A stretch of DNA of 64,000 nt from Microbacterium sp. Gd 4-13 (GCF_003095395.1 NZ_QEIJ01000002.1:62001-126000), one strand, 5' to 3'; shown: positions 43,697 through 52,262, counted from the stretch's first letter. Notes: generated by a model from the letters alone, not told the origin. Numbers and translations are program-made.

Positions 43697-44322
43697 TGCG
43701 CGAACTCGAAGGTGACTTGGGCCGATGAATCGACGCTCGTGATGATTCCCGTGTAGAAGGACTCCGCCTGGGACTGGAGTTCATCGAGGTGGAGCTCGAT
43801 GTAGTCCCGCTGGTTGTCTTCGCTCAGCACGGCGTTAACCATCTCGGTCTCTTCGATCTCCGGCGATAGCCAGCTGATGGCCCCGTTGTTCTCGATTGGA
43901 TCCTCGAAGCGGGGCTTGTCGTAGCCCACGAAGACGAACTGCGGCACGCGCACGACGTATCCGCCGTCACCGTCGGCATCCAGAACCACATTCTCGCCGT
44001 CGATACCCACCTTGGCGGTGAATTCGTACTGAAGAAGCGTTGTGCGAGAACTCGCCGGCACGGCGACGCCGAGCAGTTCCCCTTGCGTGTCCTTCCGCGC
44101 TATGCCTTGAACCGCGAGGGCCAAGAGCGCGACCTCTTCCTGCCTGCTGACCGCAAGGCGGATTTGCGAGTCCGAGGACTCCTCTCGCACGGTGAACAAG
44201 TTCGGCACGGTCATGATGTTGGTCAAGACCAAAAATGCAAAGGCCAATCCGGCGCATGCGACGGCTAGGACTGGCCAGAACAGGACTTTGATGGCTTTCA
44301 ACTGGCCCCTCCCCACAGACAC
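43693..44322 (-). CDS. DUF4230-like membrane-anchored protein
   Basis: The 209-residue protein has one N-terminal membrane helix (about 13-35) and an extracytoplasmic domain (VREESSDSQIRLAVSRQEEV, LLQYEFTAKVGIDGENVV) resembling DUF4230. It is first in a three-gene minus-strand cassette. A TTG at 44301 (MKAIKVLFW) with GGAGGGG 5 nt upstream is a better start than the GTG at 44322. A TTGACA-like -35 lies at 44330-44335, without a clear -10. The role is unknown; a membrane sensor for the cassette is inference. Confidence 0.65.
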   Translation of the reverse strand: MSVGRGQLKAIKVLFWPVLAVACAGLAFAFLVLTNIMTVPNLFTVREESSDSQIRLAVSRQEEVALLALAVQGIARKDTQGELLGVAVPASSRTTLLQYEFTAKVGIDGENVVLDADGDGGYVVRVPQFVFVGYDKPRFEDPIENNGAISWLSPEIEETEMVNAVLSEDNQRDYIELHLDELQSQAESFYTGIITSVDSSAQVTFEFAQ

Positions 44323-44361
44323 CGCTTTGTGTCAACTGTGCCGCATCCGTCGCCGACTCGA

Positions 44362-45096
44362 TCAATCCACGCCGATCGGGCACCTCCGACCCTGAGTTTC
44401 GCCCGCCACCCGAGTTGTACCACTTCGCCCTCGGCGGCGGCCGCCGCGCCTGCAACGCCTACGCGAACTTCGGCATCGGCCGAGGTTCCCGGCGCTGGCA
44501 GGGTCGTCTTCGCCTGGCGCGGCCGGGAACGGCTTGCCCTGGGCCACGGGCCGATACCGCTGCACCACGGCCCCCGACCCGAACTCCCGCCGCCCCACCA
44601 GCTCCAGCGTCAACGGCACCCCCTCCAGCAGCCTGGGCCCACGCCCCGCAACCACCGGGTGCACGACGAACGTGTACTCATCGATGAGCCCGAGCCCAGC
44701 GAGCACCGCCGGCACCTGCACCCCGCCGAGCGAGATTCCCCGTCCCGGTTGCGCCTTCAACCGCTCCACGGCGGCGGTCAGATCACCGGGCACGAGCTCG
44801 GCGTTCCAGTCCACGGTATCCAAGGTCGATGACACCACCCGCTTCGGCATCGCGTCGATCTTCTCGGCGAACGGGATCTCGTCCGGCCCCATCCACCCGG
44901 GCCACTCCCCCGACCCCGGTCGTCGCCACGCCGCGCGCATCATCTCGAACGTCACGCGACCGTAGAGCAGCGTGTCGGAACGGCGCAGCTCGTCGGTCCA
45001 GAACGCCATCGACTCGGCATCCGGCGGCAGGCCCGCCTCGTGGTGGACGCACCCGTCGAGAGTGACGTTCATGGCGTAGCGCAGCGGTTGGGTCAT
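44362..45096 (-). CDS. Dihydrofolate reductase / RibD C-domain family protein, copy 2, extended
   Basis: The first 183 residues match copy 1 (38716-39273) closely, with near-identical DNA over the 5' half. Where copy 1 stops after RYRPAE, this copy reads RYRPVAQGKPFPAAPG and continues for about 60 Arg-rich residues of low-complexity sequence to a stop at 44362. The extension looks like read-through after loss of the stop. A TACACT -10 lies at 45124-45129, giving a short leader. Activity is likely kept. Confidence 0.85.
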   Translation of the reverse strand: MTQPLRYAMNVTLDGCVHHEAGLPPDAESMAFWTDELRRSDTLLYGRVTFEMMRAAWRRPGSGEWPGWMGPDEIPFAEKIDAMPKRVVSSTLDTVDWNAELVPGDLTAAVERLKAQPGRGISLGGVQVPAVLAGLGLIDEYTFVVHPVVAGRGPRLLEGVPLTLELVGRREFGSGAVVQRYRPVAQGKPFPAAPGEDDPASAGNLGRCRSSRRRCRRGGRRRGRSGTTRVAGETQGRRCPIGVD

Positions 45097-45123
45097 GGCA
45101 TCCCCACATCGTCGTGACCGGCG

Positions 45124-45129
45124 AGTGTA
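45124..45129 (-). promoter_or_regulatory. -10 box for DHFR-like copy 2
   Basis: TACACT on the minus strand lies 27 nt before the ATG at 45096. The leader carries a GGGGATG stretch that may act as ribosome site. Confidence 0.4.
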
Positions 45130-45274
45130 CGCGCCCCACAGCCCGCGCGGGTGAGGCGATTCAGGCTCGGGCGACGCGCTCGAGAAGGGAGACCCCCGGC
45201 AGTGAGCGAGAGGGCTGAAGAGCCTGTGGACGCATGACCCGACACGAGGCCTGGTCTGTGTCAGCGGCCGGGAG

Positions 45275-45280
45275 TACCGT
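45275..45280 (+). promoter_or_regulatory. -10 box for the DinB-like gene
   Basis: TACCGT lies 7 nt before the ATG at 45288, which supports that ATG over the in-frame upstream start at 45234. Confidence 0.4.
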
Positions 45281-45287
45281 CGGCGCC

Positions 45288-45866
45288 ATGACACCGGACG
45301 AACTCTTCCTCCACGCCGACGCCGCGCTGCGCGATGTCATCGATCGGATCGACCCCGCCGACTTCTCCGCCCCCGTGCCGCAGGAGTGGAGCCAGCTCGA
45401 ATCGCCCACGCTGCGCGGAATCCTGGGGAGCCACGCGTACGACGAAGCGTGGATCCCCGATGTGATCGCCGGTCGCGCGGCCGCTGACGGCGACCCGCTC
45501 GCCGACGCCGACCTCCTGGGCGACGACCCGATCGCCTCCTACACCGCTCTGAACGATGCGGCGGGAGCCGCCGTGCGCATGGGCGATTTCGCCGAGACGT
45601 TCCGCTTCACCTACGGCGACTACCCGGCGGCGGAAGGCTTCGCGCACCTCGCCACGTATCGCGCGTTCCAGGCGTACTCGATCGCGAAGCACTTCGGCAT
45701 CCCGTTCCACCTCTCCCCCGAGCTGATCGCCGGGCTGAACGAGCACGTCGTGCCGAACGCCGACGAGTGGCGACAGTGGGGCGTGTTTCCTCCCGCGATC
45801 GAGCCGCCGGCCGATGCGGATGAGGAGACGCGGCTGCTCTGCGCGGTGGGGTACTGGGTGCCGTAG
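45288..45866 (+). CDS. DinB / mycothiol maleylpyruvate isomerase N-domain-like protein
   Basis: The 192-residue protein has the four-helix DinB layout: LFLHADAALRDVIDRIDPADF at the start, LRGILGSHAYDEAWIPDVIAG with the first His, and later AHLATYRAFQAYSIAKHFG with the second His. Members use mycothiol or metal in thiol-transfer reactions. The expected third His is not clear to me, so activity is uncertain. Confidence 0.7.
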   Translation: MTPDELFLHADAALRDVIDRIDPADFSAPVPQEWSQLESPTLRGILGSHAYDEAWIPDVIAGRAAADGDPLADADLLGDDPIASYTALNDAAGAAVRMGDFAETFRFTYGDYPAAEGFAHLATYRAFQAYSIAKHFGIPFHLSPELIAGLNEHVVPNADEWRQWGVFPPAIEPPADADEETRLLCAVGYWVP

Positions 45867-45943
45867 GCGAGGTTGTCGCGAGCGGTGAACGTCACGCGTC
45901 CCACGGCGGCCCCACCGCGACGCGCGACTGCGAGGATGGCACG

Positions 45944-46786
45944 ATGAGCCATTCGCGCGAAGCACGTGCAGAGCAACGACGCCAGGACGGCTCCAACGAC
46001 GCGGCGGTCGAGGAAGAGATCGAGGTCGAATTCGAGGAGGTCGTCGGCGAGGGTGCGGAGCGGCTGCACCGGACCTTCCGCGCGACCCTCGTCACCGGAT
46101 TCCTGGGCGGAGTCGAGGTCGGCGTCGGCGTTCTCGTCTACCTCGGCATCCTCCACGAGACCGGCGACCATCTCCTGGCGGGGCTCGGCTTCAGCGTCGG
46201 CCTGATCGCCCTCCTCCTCGCACACAGCGAACTTTTCACCGAGAACTTCCTCATGCCGGTCGCCGCGCTCGTGGCCCGCGAGGGCACCGCGATGCAGATG
46301 CTGAAGCTCTGGGGCGGAACGGTGCTGTCCAACCTGATCGGCGGATGGCTGATCATGGCGATTATCGTCGCCGCCTTTCCCGACTGGCATCCGGTGCTCG
46401 CCGAGACCGCGCAACACTTCATCGACGCGCCCCTCAACCTCGAGTTCGCAGCTCTGGCGATTCTCGGTGGTGCCGTCATCACGCTCATGACGAGGATGCA
46501 AGCTGGCACCGAATCCGAGCCCGCGAAGATCGTGGCGGCCGTCGCCGGCGGATTCATCCTCGCCGGCTTTCAGCTCTTCCACTCGATCCTGGATTCGCTG
46601 TTCGCCTTCGGCGCGATCATCAGCGGCGCACCGATGACCTACCTCGACTGGGTGCTGTGGTTCCTCCCCGTTCTGGGCCTGAACCTCGCGGGCGGGCTGC
46701 TGCTCGTCACCCTGTTGCGCATCGTGCGGACCGGCGAGCTGTTCAAGCTCCGACGCCGCAGGAACGAAGCGCGCAACGCGAGTTAG
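45944..46786 (+). CDS. Formate/nitrite transporter-family membrane protein
   Basis: The 280-residue protein has an acidic cytoplasmic start (VEEEIEVEFEEVVGEG) and six membrane segments with the FNT pattern: LVTGFLGGVEVGVGVLVYLG, HSELFTENFLMPVAALVAR and GGFILAGFQLFHSILDSL. FNT proteins are pentameric channels for formate, nitrite or hydrosulfide; this acidic-tailed form is the actinobacterial DUF-like subgroup. It stands alone. Confidence 0.88.
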   Translation: MSHSREARAEQRRQDGSNDAAVEEEIEVEFEEVVGEGAERLHRTFRATLVTGFLGGVEVGVGVLVYLGILHETGDHLLAGLGFSVGLIALLLAHSELFTENFLMPVAALVAREGTAMQMLKLWGGTVLSNLIGGWLIMAIIVAAFPDWHPVLAETAQHFIDAPLNLEFAALAILGGAVITLMTRMQAGTESEPAKIVAAVAGGFILAGFQLFHSILDSLFAFGAIISGAPMTYLDWVLWFLPVLGLNLAGGLLLVTLLRIVRTGELFKLRRRRNEARNAS

Positions 46787-46815
46787 GCAGGGATCCAGTC
46801 GGGGCCTGGATCCAC

Positions 46816-46938
46816 TCAGACCAGACGCTTCTCGACAAGAGCAAGAAGGGCGTTCGCGCCGTCGAGCCCTTCGAGAAGGTCGAGCGCCTTCTTCCGAAAC
46901 TGGCTGGAACGCGTGACAGCCTCGCGAACAGCACTGCA
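46816..46938 (-). pseudogene. C-terminal fragment of an unidentified gene
   Basis: The minus-strand frame reads CSAVREAVTRSSQFRKKALD then LLEGLDGANALLALVEKRLV and a stop, which is convincing as a protein C-terminus. Upstream it runs straight into antisense of the DUF2332 remnant, so the rest of the gene has been lost. The family is not recognised. Confidence 0.45.
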
Positions 46939-47411
46939 CGCCTCCCCGAAGTCGCATGGCGCGCGGGCGTCGACCTGAACCCGATCGACGTAGCGAACCC
47001 GGATCAACTCGCCTGGCTCGAGACGCTCGTGTGGCCCGAACACACGGAGCGCCGCGACCGCCTCCACCGCGCGGCAGCACTCGTGGCCGCTGACCGGCCT
47101 CACCTCGTCGCCGGCGACATCATCGACGAGATCCCCGCCCTCATCGGACAGGCACCCACCGGCTCCCACGTCGTGGTCTTCCACAGCGCCGTGCTCGTCT
47201 ACTTGACCGAAGAGCGCCGTTCAGAGTTTGCCCGTCTGATGCAGTCGATGGAAAGTGTCACCTGGATCAGCAACGAGGGTGCCGGCGTCCTCCCGTTCAT
47301 CACCGAGAAGGTGACCGAAGATATCCGTGGTCGAACGATCCTCGCCCGCAACGGCAGCCCGTCGCGCTCGTCGGCCCCCACGGTCAGAGCTTCGAGCGAC
47401 TGCAGTCGTAG
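46939..47411 (+). pseudogene. DUF2332-family protein, truncated and frameshifted
   Basis: The plus frame reads LPEVAWRAGVDLNPIDVANP, LETLVWPEHTERRDRLHRAA, VVFHSAVLVYLTEE and WISNEGAGVLP, matching the C-terminal half of DUF2332 proteins, which normally have about 330 residues. Near 47351 the frame shifts: the family ending PVALVGPHGQSFERL is found one frame over, ending at the TAG 47409-47411. The N-terminal half is missing. Confidence 0.7.
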
Positions 47412-47437
47412 GAGAGAACACCCGTTACCCTTCCGCG

Positions 47438-49771
47438 CTACTCGATCCGGTACACGCGGGTCCGCATCCACTTGCCGGCTGCGCGAGCGGCGCGGTCCAT
47501 CGGGCTTCCGAGCGGGTTGTCGCTCGTCATGTACGTCCAGGTGGCGGATGGGCGGCGAAGCCCGAGCGCGGCGATGCCCTGCCCAAGCTGAGCGGCTGTG
47601 ACATCACGGATGATGTCAGCGGCATGGTCATAGGCCGCAGTGAAGAATCCGTGGAACTCGCGCAGGGCGATGCGGTGGAACTCGTCGCGCGGGTTGACCC
47701 CAGCGAGGGCCTGAAGGTGGATGCCGTCGCGGATCTCGGTCAGGTTTGCCAGGTGATCGCACCATTGCTCGTCGAAGCACCACAACGCCACGTCACGGGC
47801 GAGACCCGCGACAACAGACGGTGAGGATGCTTCGGCAAGACGGTCGATCTCCTCCGGGATGCGACGACTCACCTCGACTGTGGCTTGATCGCCGTTCATG
47901 GTTTCGTCGCGCTCGGCGAGGACGGTGTCGCGCTGGCGGCTGATCGCGCGGTTGAAGTCCCAGGTGTCGCGGTGACGGTCGCGTCGGATGCCCTCGGCGA
48001 TCCGCTGCGCCTGGTCGACGATTGACCCGAGCGCGGCCTGATCGAGTTGCGACCCTCGCCGTCGAATCTTCTCGAGCTGATGGTTGGTGGCGTGAGCCTG
48101 CACCAGTTCGTCGGTGGTGGCGACGAAGGTGAGCGTCGTCCCGGGATCGCCCTGCCTGCCTGAGCGGCCGCGCAGCTGGGCGTCGAGGCGGCCGGAGGGA
48201 TACCGGCCGATCTGCAGCACGGCCAGGCCGCCGCTGGCCGCGACGCGGCGATGATCGTGCTCGTCAAGGCCACCGAGACGGATGTCCGTGCCGCGCCCTG
48301 ACATCTGTGTGGAGATCGTGACCGCCCCGTACTCGCCTGCCTCTGCGATGACCGTGGCTTCGTGTGCGTCGTTGCGGGCGTTGAGCACTTGAGCCTCGAT
48401 GCCCGCCTCGGCGAAGGCGGCCGCGAACTGCTCGGATTGGGCGACGCTCTGCGTGCCGACGAGCACCGGCTGCCCTTCGCGATGGCGCTCGCGGATCTCC
48501 GCCATCACGGCATCCATCCGGGCCTGATCGTCGAGGAAGATGCGCTGAGCAACATCCACACGCTGGTTCGGCAGCCGCCGTTCGACTCGGCCGGCACGGA
48601 GCGAGTAGAACTCGGCGAGCTCCTCGGCGACCGCGACGACTGTTCCGCTCATCCCCGCCAGGGTCGTGTAGCGACGCAGCAGATCCTGCACCGTGAGCGT
48701 GTCGAGCACGACCCCTGGCGACGAGACGGTCAGCCGCTCCTTGGCCTCGACCGCGGCGTGCAACCCATCGGGCCAACGCTGCTGGTGTGCGACGCGGCCT
48801 CGCGCTGTGTTGACAAGCTTGATCGTGTCGTCGATGACCAGGTAGTGGACGTCGCGGCGGACGAGGACGTGAGCATGGAGGGCGAGGTTGAGCCGTGTGA
48901 GCGTCCCGGTGTGTGCGGTGTCGTAGAGGTTGACGCCGCCGAGCCGGTTCTCCAAGAGATCGAGCCCGGCGTCGGTGAGCGGGACGGTGGCCTGGTCCGC
49001 GTCGATCGCGTAGTGCACGCCGGAGTCGAGCTCCTGCACCAGGGCGTCGGCCAACGCGAAGTCTTCGGGGGTCTCCGTGGACGTTCCGGCGAGAACGAGC
49101 GGCGACATCGCCTCATCGGTCATCACAGCGTCAGCCTCGTCGACGATCGCGACATCCAGCACCGGACGCACGCGGTCAGCATCAGACGTCGCGAACCGGT
49201 CGCGGAGCACGTCGTACCCGACCTCACTGACCGGTGCATAGACGACGTCGAGCCGGTACCACTCAGCCCGCGTCGACGGCGGCGTGTGCTGACCAACCCA
49301 GCCGACACTGACGTCCAGCAGCTCGAACAGGGGCTGCATCCACTCGGCATCCCGCTCCGCGAGATAGTCGTTCACCGACAACACATGCACCCGGCGCCCC
49401 GCGACCACGAAAGCTGCCGCGGCGAGAGCGCCAGCCAGGGTCTTCCCCTCGCCGGTGTCCATCTCGACCGCGTTGCCCGCTGCAAGCGCGCAGCACGCAA
49501 GCAACTGCTCGTCGAACGGTTCCTGCCCGAGAGTACGCCGGGCAGCTGTGCGCAGGACAGCCAACAACTCCGCGGTCGGTTCGACCACAGCACCACGACC
49601 AGGCGAGCTCAGTGCCTCGCGGGCGGCGCGTGACAACTCGGCGTCATCGAGATCGTCGGCCCACTGCCGATGCTCGTTCGCAGCGGAGACGATGCGACGA
49701 AAGCCCCGAAACGACGCGGAGCCAGGCACCCCGACAAGTCGCCCCATCAACCGCCTCATGCCCCCATACAA
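47438..49771 (-). CDS. secA2: Accessory preprotein translocase ATPase SecA2
   Basis: The 777-residue protein has SecA architecture: Walker A MDTGEGKT at 104-111, VDEAD near 210, preprotein cross-linking region, and helicase motif QMSGRGTDIRLGG with RGRSGRQGDPG. It is shorter than SecA1 (about 850-950) and lacks the C-terminal zinc SEC-C tail, as in actinobacterial SecA2. It moves a small set of proteins across the membrane with SecYEG. ATG at 49771 or 49759 (after GGGGG) could be the start. No SecY2 or accessory Sec genes are next to it. Confidence 0.9.
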   Translation of the reverse strand: MYGGMRRLMGRLVGVPGSASFRGFRRIVSAANEHRQWADDLDDAELSRAAREALSSPGRGAVVEPTAELLAVLRTAARRTLGQEPFDEQLLACCALAAGNAVEMDTGEGKTLAGALAAAAFVVAGRRVHVLSVNDYLAERDAEWMQPLFELLDVSVGWVGQHTPPSTRAEWYRLDVVYAPVSEVGYDVLRDRFATSDADRVRPVLDVAIVDEADAVMTDEAMSPLVLAGTSTETPEDFALADALVQELDSGVHYAIDADQATVPLTDAGLDLLENRLGGVNLYDTAHTGTLTRLNLALHAHVLVRRDVHYLVIDDTIKLVNTARGRVAHQQRWPDGLHAAVEAKERLTVSSPGVVLDTLTVQDLLRRYTTLAGMSGTVVAVAEELAEFYSLRAGRVERRLPNQRVDVAQRIFLDDQARMDAVMAEIRERHREGQPVLVGTQSVAQSEQFAAAFAEAGIEAQVLNARNDAHEATVIAEAGEYGAVTISTQMSGRGTDIRLGGLDEHDHRRVAASGGLAVLQIGRYPSGRLDAQLRGRSGRQGDPGTTLTFVATTDELVQAHATNHQLEKIRRRGSQLDQAALGSIVDQAQRIAEGIRRDRHRDTWDFNRAISRQRDTVLAERDETMNGDQATVEVSRRIPEEIDRLAEASSPSVVAGLARDVALWCFDEQWCDHLANLTEIRDGIHLQALAGVNPRDEFHRIALREFHGFFTAAYDHAADIIRDVTAAQLGQGIAALGLRRPSATWTYMTSDNPLGSPMDRAARAAGKWMRTRVYRIE

Positions 49772-49811
49772 ACACGACGGCCCTGAGCGTTACCGAGTGA
49801 GCCCGTCGACC

Positions 49812-49864
49812 GAAATGTCCAGACGGACATCGCGTGGACATTTCACCCGCGAAAAGGACATTTC
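49812..49864. repeat. Nonamer repeats GGACATTTC upstream of secA2
   Basis: GAAATGTCC (49812-49820) is the inverse of GGACATTTC at 49836-49844 and again at 49856-49864. The two direct copies start 20 bp apart. They lie between the dnaB stop and the secA2 start, so they could be an operator for secA2. They also resemble, from memory, the ends of IS481-type elements in actinobacteria, so a degraded IS end is possible. Confidence 0.6.
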
Positions 49865-49889
49865 CGAAAAACCTCTACAACCAGGGTCG

Positions 49890-51272
49890 CTACATCCCCA
49901 CGGCCATGTCGGTGAAGCGCGAGTAGTGGCCCTGGAACGCCACGGTGATCGTGTCGGTCGGACCGTTGCGGTGCTTCGCCACGATCAGGTCGGCCTCGCC
50001 GGCCCGCGGGCTGTCTTTCTCGTACGCCGCTTCGCGGTGCAGCAGCACCACCATGTCGGCGTCCTGCTCGATCGAGCCCGACTCGCGGAGGTCGGAGAGG
50101 GCGGGCTTCTTGTCGGCGCGCTGCTCGGCGCCACGGTTCAGCTGCGACAGCGCGATGACGGGAACGCCGAGCTCCTTCGCGAGCAGCTTGAGCGCACGCG
50201 AGAACTCGCTGACCTCTTGCTGGCGCGACTCGACGCGCTTGCCGCTCGTCATGAGCTGCAGGTAGTCGATGACCACCATCTTCAGACCCTCGCGCTGCTT
50301 GAGACGGCGACACTTCGCGCGGATCTCGACGAGCGTCATGTTGGGGCTGTCGTCGATGTACAGGGGCGCCTCGTTGATGCGGCCCCGCGTGGCGGCGATC
50401 GTCGTCCAGTCGCGGGAGTCGAGGGTTCCCTTGCGCATGTTCTGCAGCGGGATAGCGCCCTCGGCGCTCATGAGACGCATGGCGATCTCGCTGCGCCCCA
50501 TCTCGAGCGAGAAGAAGATCGTCGGCATGTTGTGCTTGATGGCCGCCGCACGGGCGAAGTCGAGCGCGAGCGTCGACTTACCCATGGCGGGCCGCGCGGC
50601 GATGATGATCATCTGCCCCGGGTGAAGGCCGTTGGTGAGCTGGTCGAGTCCGCTGAACCCCGTGGGGATCCCGGTCATCTGACCGTCACGGCCGCGGGCG
50701 GCCTCGATCTCGTTGACGGCGGCGTCGACGGCGATCGTCAGCGGCACGTAGTCTTCAGCCGTCTCGGCACCCGAGACGTTGTAGATCTCGGCCTGGGCGT
50801 TGTTGACGAGGTCGAGGGCGTCGCCCTGCCCGTTGTAGCCCATCTGCACGATGCGCGTGCCGGCCTCGACGAGGCGACGCAGGAGGGCCCGCTCGGCGAC
50901 GATCGACGCGTAGTAGCCCGCGTTGGCGGCAGTCGGCACGATCGACGTGAGCGTGTGGAGGTAGTCGGCACCGCCTGCGCGTTGCAGCTCGCCGGTCTTG
51001 ATGAGCTCGTCGGTGACCGCGACCACGTCGGTGGGCTCTCCGTGCGAGTAGAGGGTCAGCACGGCATCGAAGATCAACTCGTGCTTCGGCACGTAGAAGT
51101 CGGCCCCTCGCAGCGTCTCGATCACATCGGCGACGGCGTCTTTCGACAGCAGCATTCCGCCGAGCGCACTCTGCTCTGCCAGCAGGTCATGCGGAGGCGT
51201 GCGCTCGTGCTTGCGGGGTCCGCCCAGGCGTTCTTCCGAGATGTCGGCGATCGACACGTGGTCTCCGTTCAT
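49890..51272 (-). CDS. dnaB: Replicative DNA helicase DnaB
   Basis: The 460-residue protein has the N-terminal primase-binding domain (about 20-130) and the RecA-like motor with Walker A ARPAMGKST near residue 230 and LPLL-type motif VVIDYLQLM near 340. It unwinds DNA ahead of the fork. ATG at 51272 is chosen by family alignment: an upstream start would add 34 residues that look non-coding. No intein is present. It lies downstream of rplI in the usual rpsF-ssb-rpsR-rplI-dnaB order. Confidence 0.96.
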   Translation of the reverse strand: MNGDHVSIADISEERLGGPRKHERTPPHDLLAEQSALGGMLLSKDAVADVIETLRGADFYVPKHELIFDAVLTLYSHGEPTDVVAVTDELIKTGELQRAGGADYLHTLTSIVPTAANAGYYASIVAERALLRRLVEAGTRIVQMGYNGQGDALDLVNNAQAEIYNVSGAETAEDYVPLTIAVDAAVNEIEAARGRDGQMTGIPTGFSGLDQLTNGLHPGQMIIIAARPAMGKSTLALDFARAAAIKHNMPTIFFSLEMGRSEIAMRLMSAEGAIPLQNMRKGTLDSRDWTTIAATRGRINEAPLYIDDSPNMTLVEIRAKCRRLKQREGLKMVVIDYLQLMTSGKRVESRQQEVSEFSRALKLLAKELGVPVIALSQLNRGAEQRADKKPALSDLRESGSIEQDADMVVLLHREAAYEKDSPRAGEADLIVAKHRNGPTDTITVAFQGHYSRFTDMAVGM

Positions 51273-51458
51273 GGGCTCCGCGGGGTTGTGCGCATCGGCG
51301 CGCGGAGCGCACCGAAAAACGAAGCGGACGAGGTGCGATCCGCTTCGGGAGATGTCACCACCAACCTCCGACACGACCGGTGATCGTGCGTCTCGACGGG
51401 GCTTCTTCGGTGGGCTGCCCCCACGCTATGGAGGCGATCAGCCCCTCGCAAACCGGCC

Positions 51459-51670
51459 TGTGGATAACTCTGTGGAGAGATGTCGAGAAACGCCGGGCGA
51501 CCTGTGTACAACACCTGTGGAGAATCTGCAGAGAACTACCTACTTGAGAGACGTAAATAAGCTCTGATCAGGCGTTTATGTATCCACATGTCGTCCTCCC
51601 CAGACGACTTGAAGTGTGGGTTGAAGGTTCTGCGAAACCTCCCGCCACATGTGTACAACTTCGGGGATAA
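51459..51670. other. Cluster of DnaA-box-like nonamers upstream of dnaB
   Basis: TGTGGATAA (51459-51467) is a perfect DnaA box (TTATCCACA inverse). Related nonamers follow: TGTGGAGAG 51471, TGTGTACAA 51503, TGTGGAGAA 51516, GTATCCACA 51580, TGTGGGTTG 51615, TGTGTACAA 51650 and CGGGGATAA 51662. The stretch is AT-richer than its flanks (CGTAAATAAG, GCGTTTATG). Bases 51273-51747 hold no gene apart from this cluster. Confidence 0.5.
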
Positions 51671-51747
51671 CTTCCGCGAAAACTTGACATAGGCGTCCGG
51701 AGGAGTCGCTCGGACGCCGAGCAATCGGCGCACTGCGGTACAACGAC

Positions 51748-51781
51748 GGATGCCGCGAACCCCTGAGGGTCCGCGGCATCC
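51748..51781 (-). terminator. Terminator of the rpsF-ssb-rpsR-rplI operon
   Basis: GGATGCCGCG (51748-51757) pairs perfectly with CGCGGCATCC (51772-51781), extended inside by ACCC/GGGT around a CTGA loop. It starts 29 nt past the rplI stop. Confidence 0.85.
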
Positions 51782-51809
51782 GATGGTCCCGAAGGACCGA
51801 CGTTCGGTA

Positions 51810-52262
51810 CTACTTCGCAGCGACCACCTGGAGGGTGATCACGGCGGTGAGATCGTCACGCAGGCGAACGGTCGCCTCGTGCTCGCCGACCGACTTGATC
51901 GGCGACGTGATCTGGATCTTGCGCTTGTCGAGGTCGCCGAAACCGGCGGCCTTGACGGCGTCTGCGACGTCGCCGGTCTTGACGGCGCCGAAGAGGCGAC
52001 CTTCGTTGCCGGCCTTGACGGCGAGCTTGACCTTGTTCGACTCGAGGGTGTCCTTCAGGGCGACAGCCTCTTCGTGGTCGTGGATCGCGCGCGATTCACG
52101 GGCCGCGCGAATCGACGCGACCTGCTTCTCGCCACCGCGGGTCCACGCCACAGCGAATCCCTGGGGGATGAGGTAGTTACGGGCGTAGCCGTCCTTGACC
52201 TCGATGACGTCTCCGGCGCTACCGAGCCCCGTGACCTCGTTCGTGAGAATGAGCTTCGACAT
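51810..52262 (-). CDS. rplI: 50S ribosomal protein L9
   Basis: The 150-residue protein has the L9 N-domain signature [24 protein letters not shown] near the start (landmarks [15 protein letters not shown]), the long connecting helix and the C-domain with [14 protein letters not shown]9 binds 23S rRNA and reaches to the next ribosome. It is the last gene of the operon, 9 nt after rpsR. Confidence 0.97.
   Translation of the reverse strand: MSKLILTNEVTGLGSAGDVIEVKDGYARNYLIPQGFAVAWTRGGEKQVASIRAARESRAIHDHEEAVALKDTLESNKVKLAVKAGNEGRLFGAVKTGDVADAVKAAGFGDLDKRKIQITSPIKSVGEHEATVRLRDDLTAVITLQVVAAK

Noticed and set aside
49812..49864. CRISPR-like repeats
   Set aside because: Only three 9-bp copies, one inverted, with no regular spacers.
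49890..51272. Intein in dnaB
   Set aside because: The protein has normal length and continuous motor motifs.
51459..51670. Calling the DnaA-box cluster the chromosomal origin
   Set aside because: dnaA and dnaN are not in the window and only one box is perfect, so it is reported as a cluster only.
51684..51689. Plus-strand promoter TTGACA in the dnaB-rplI gap
   Set aside because: No -10 at 16-18 bp and no plus-strand gene follows.
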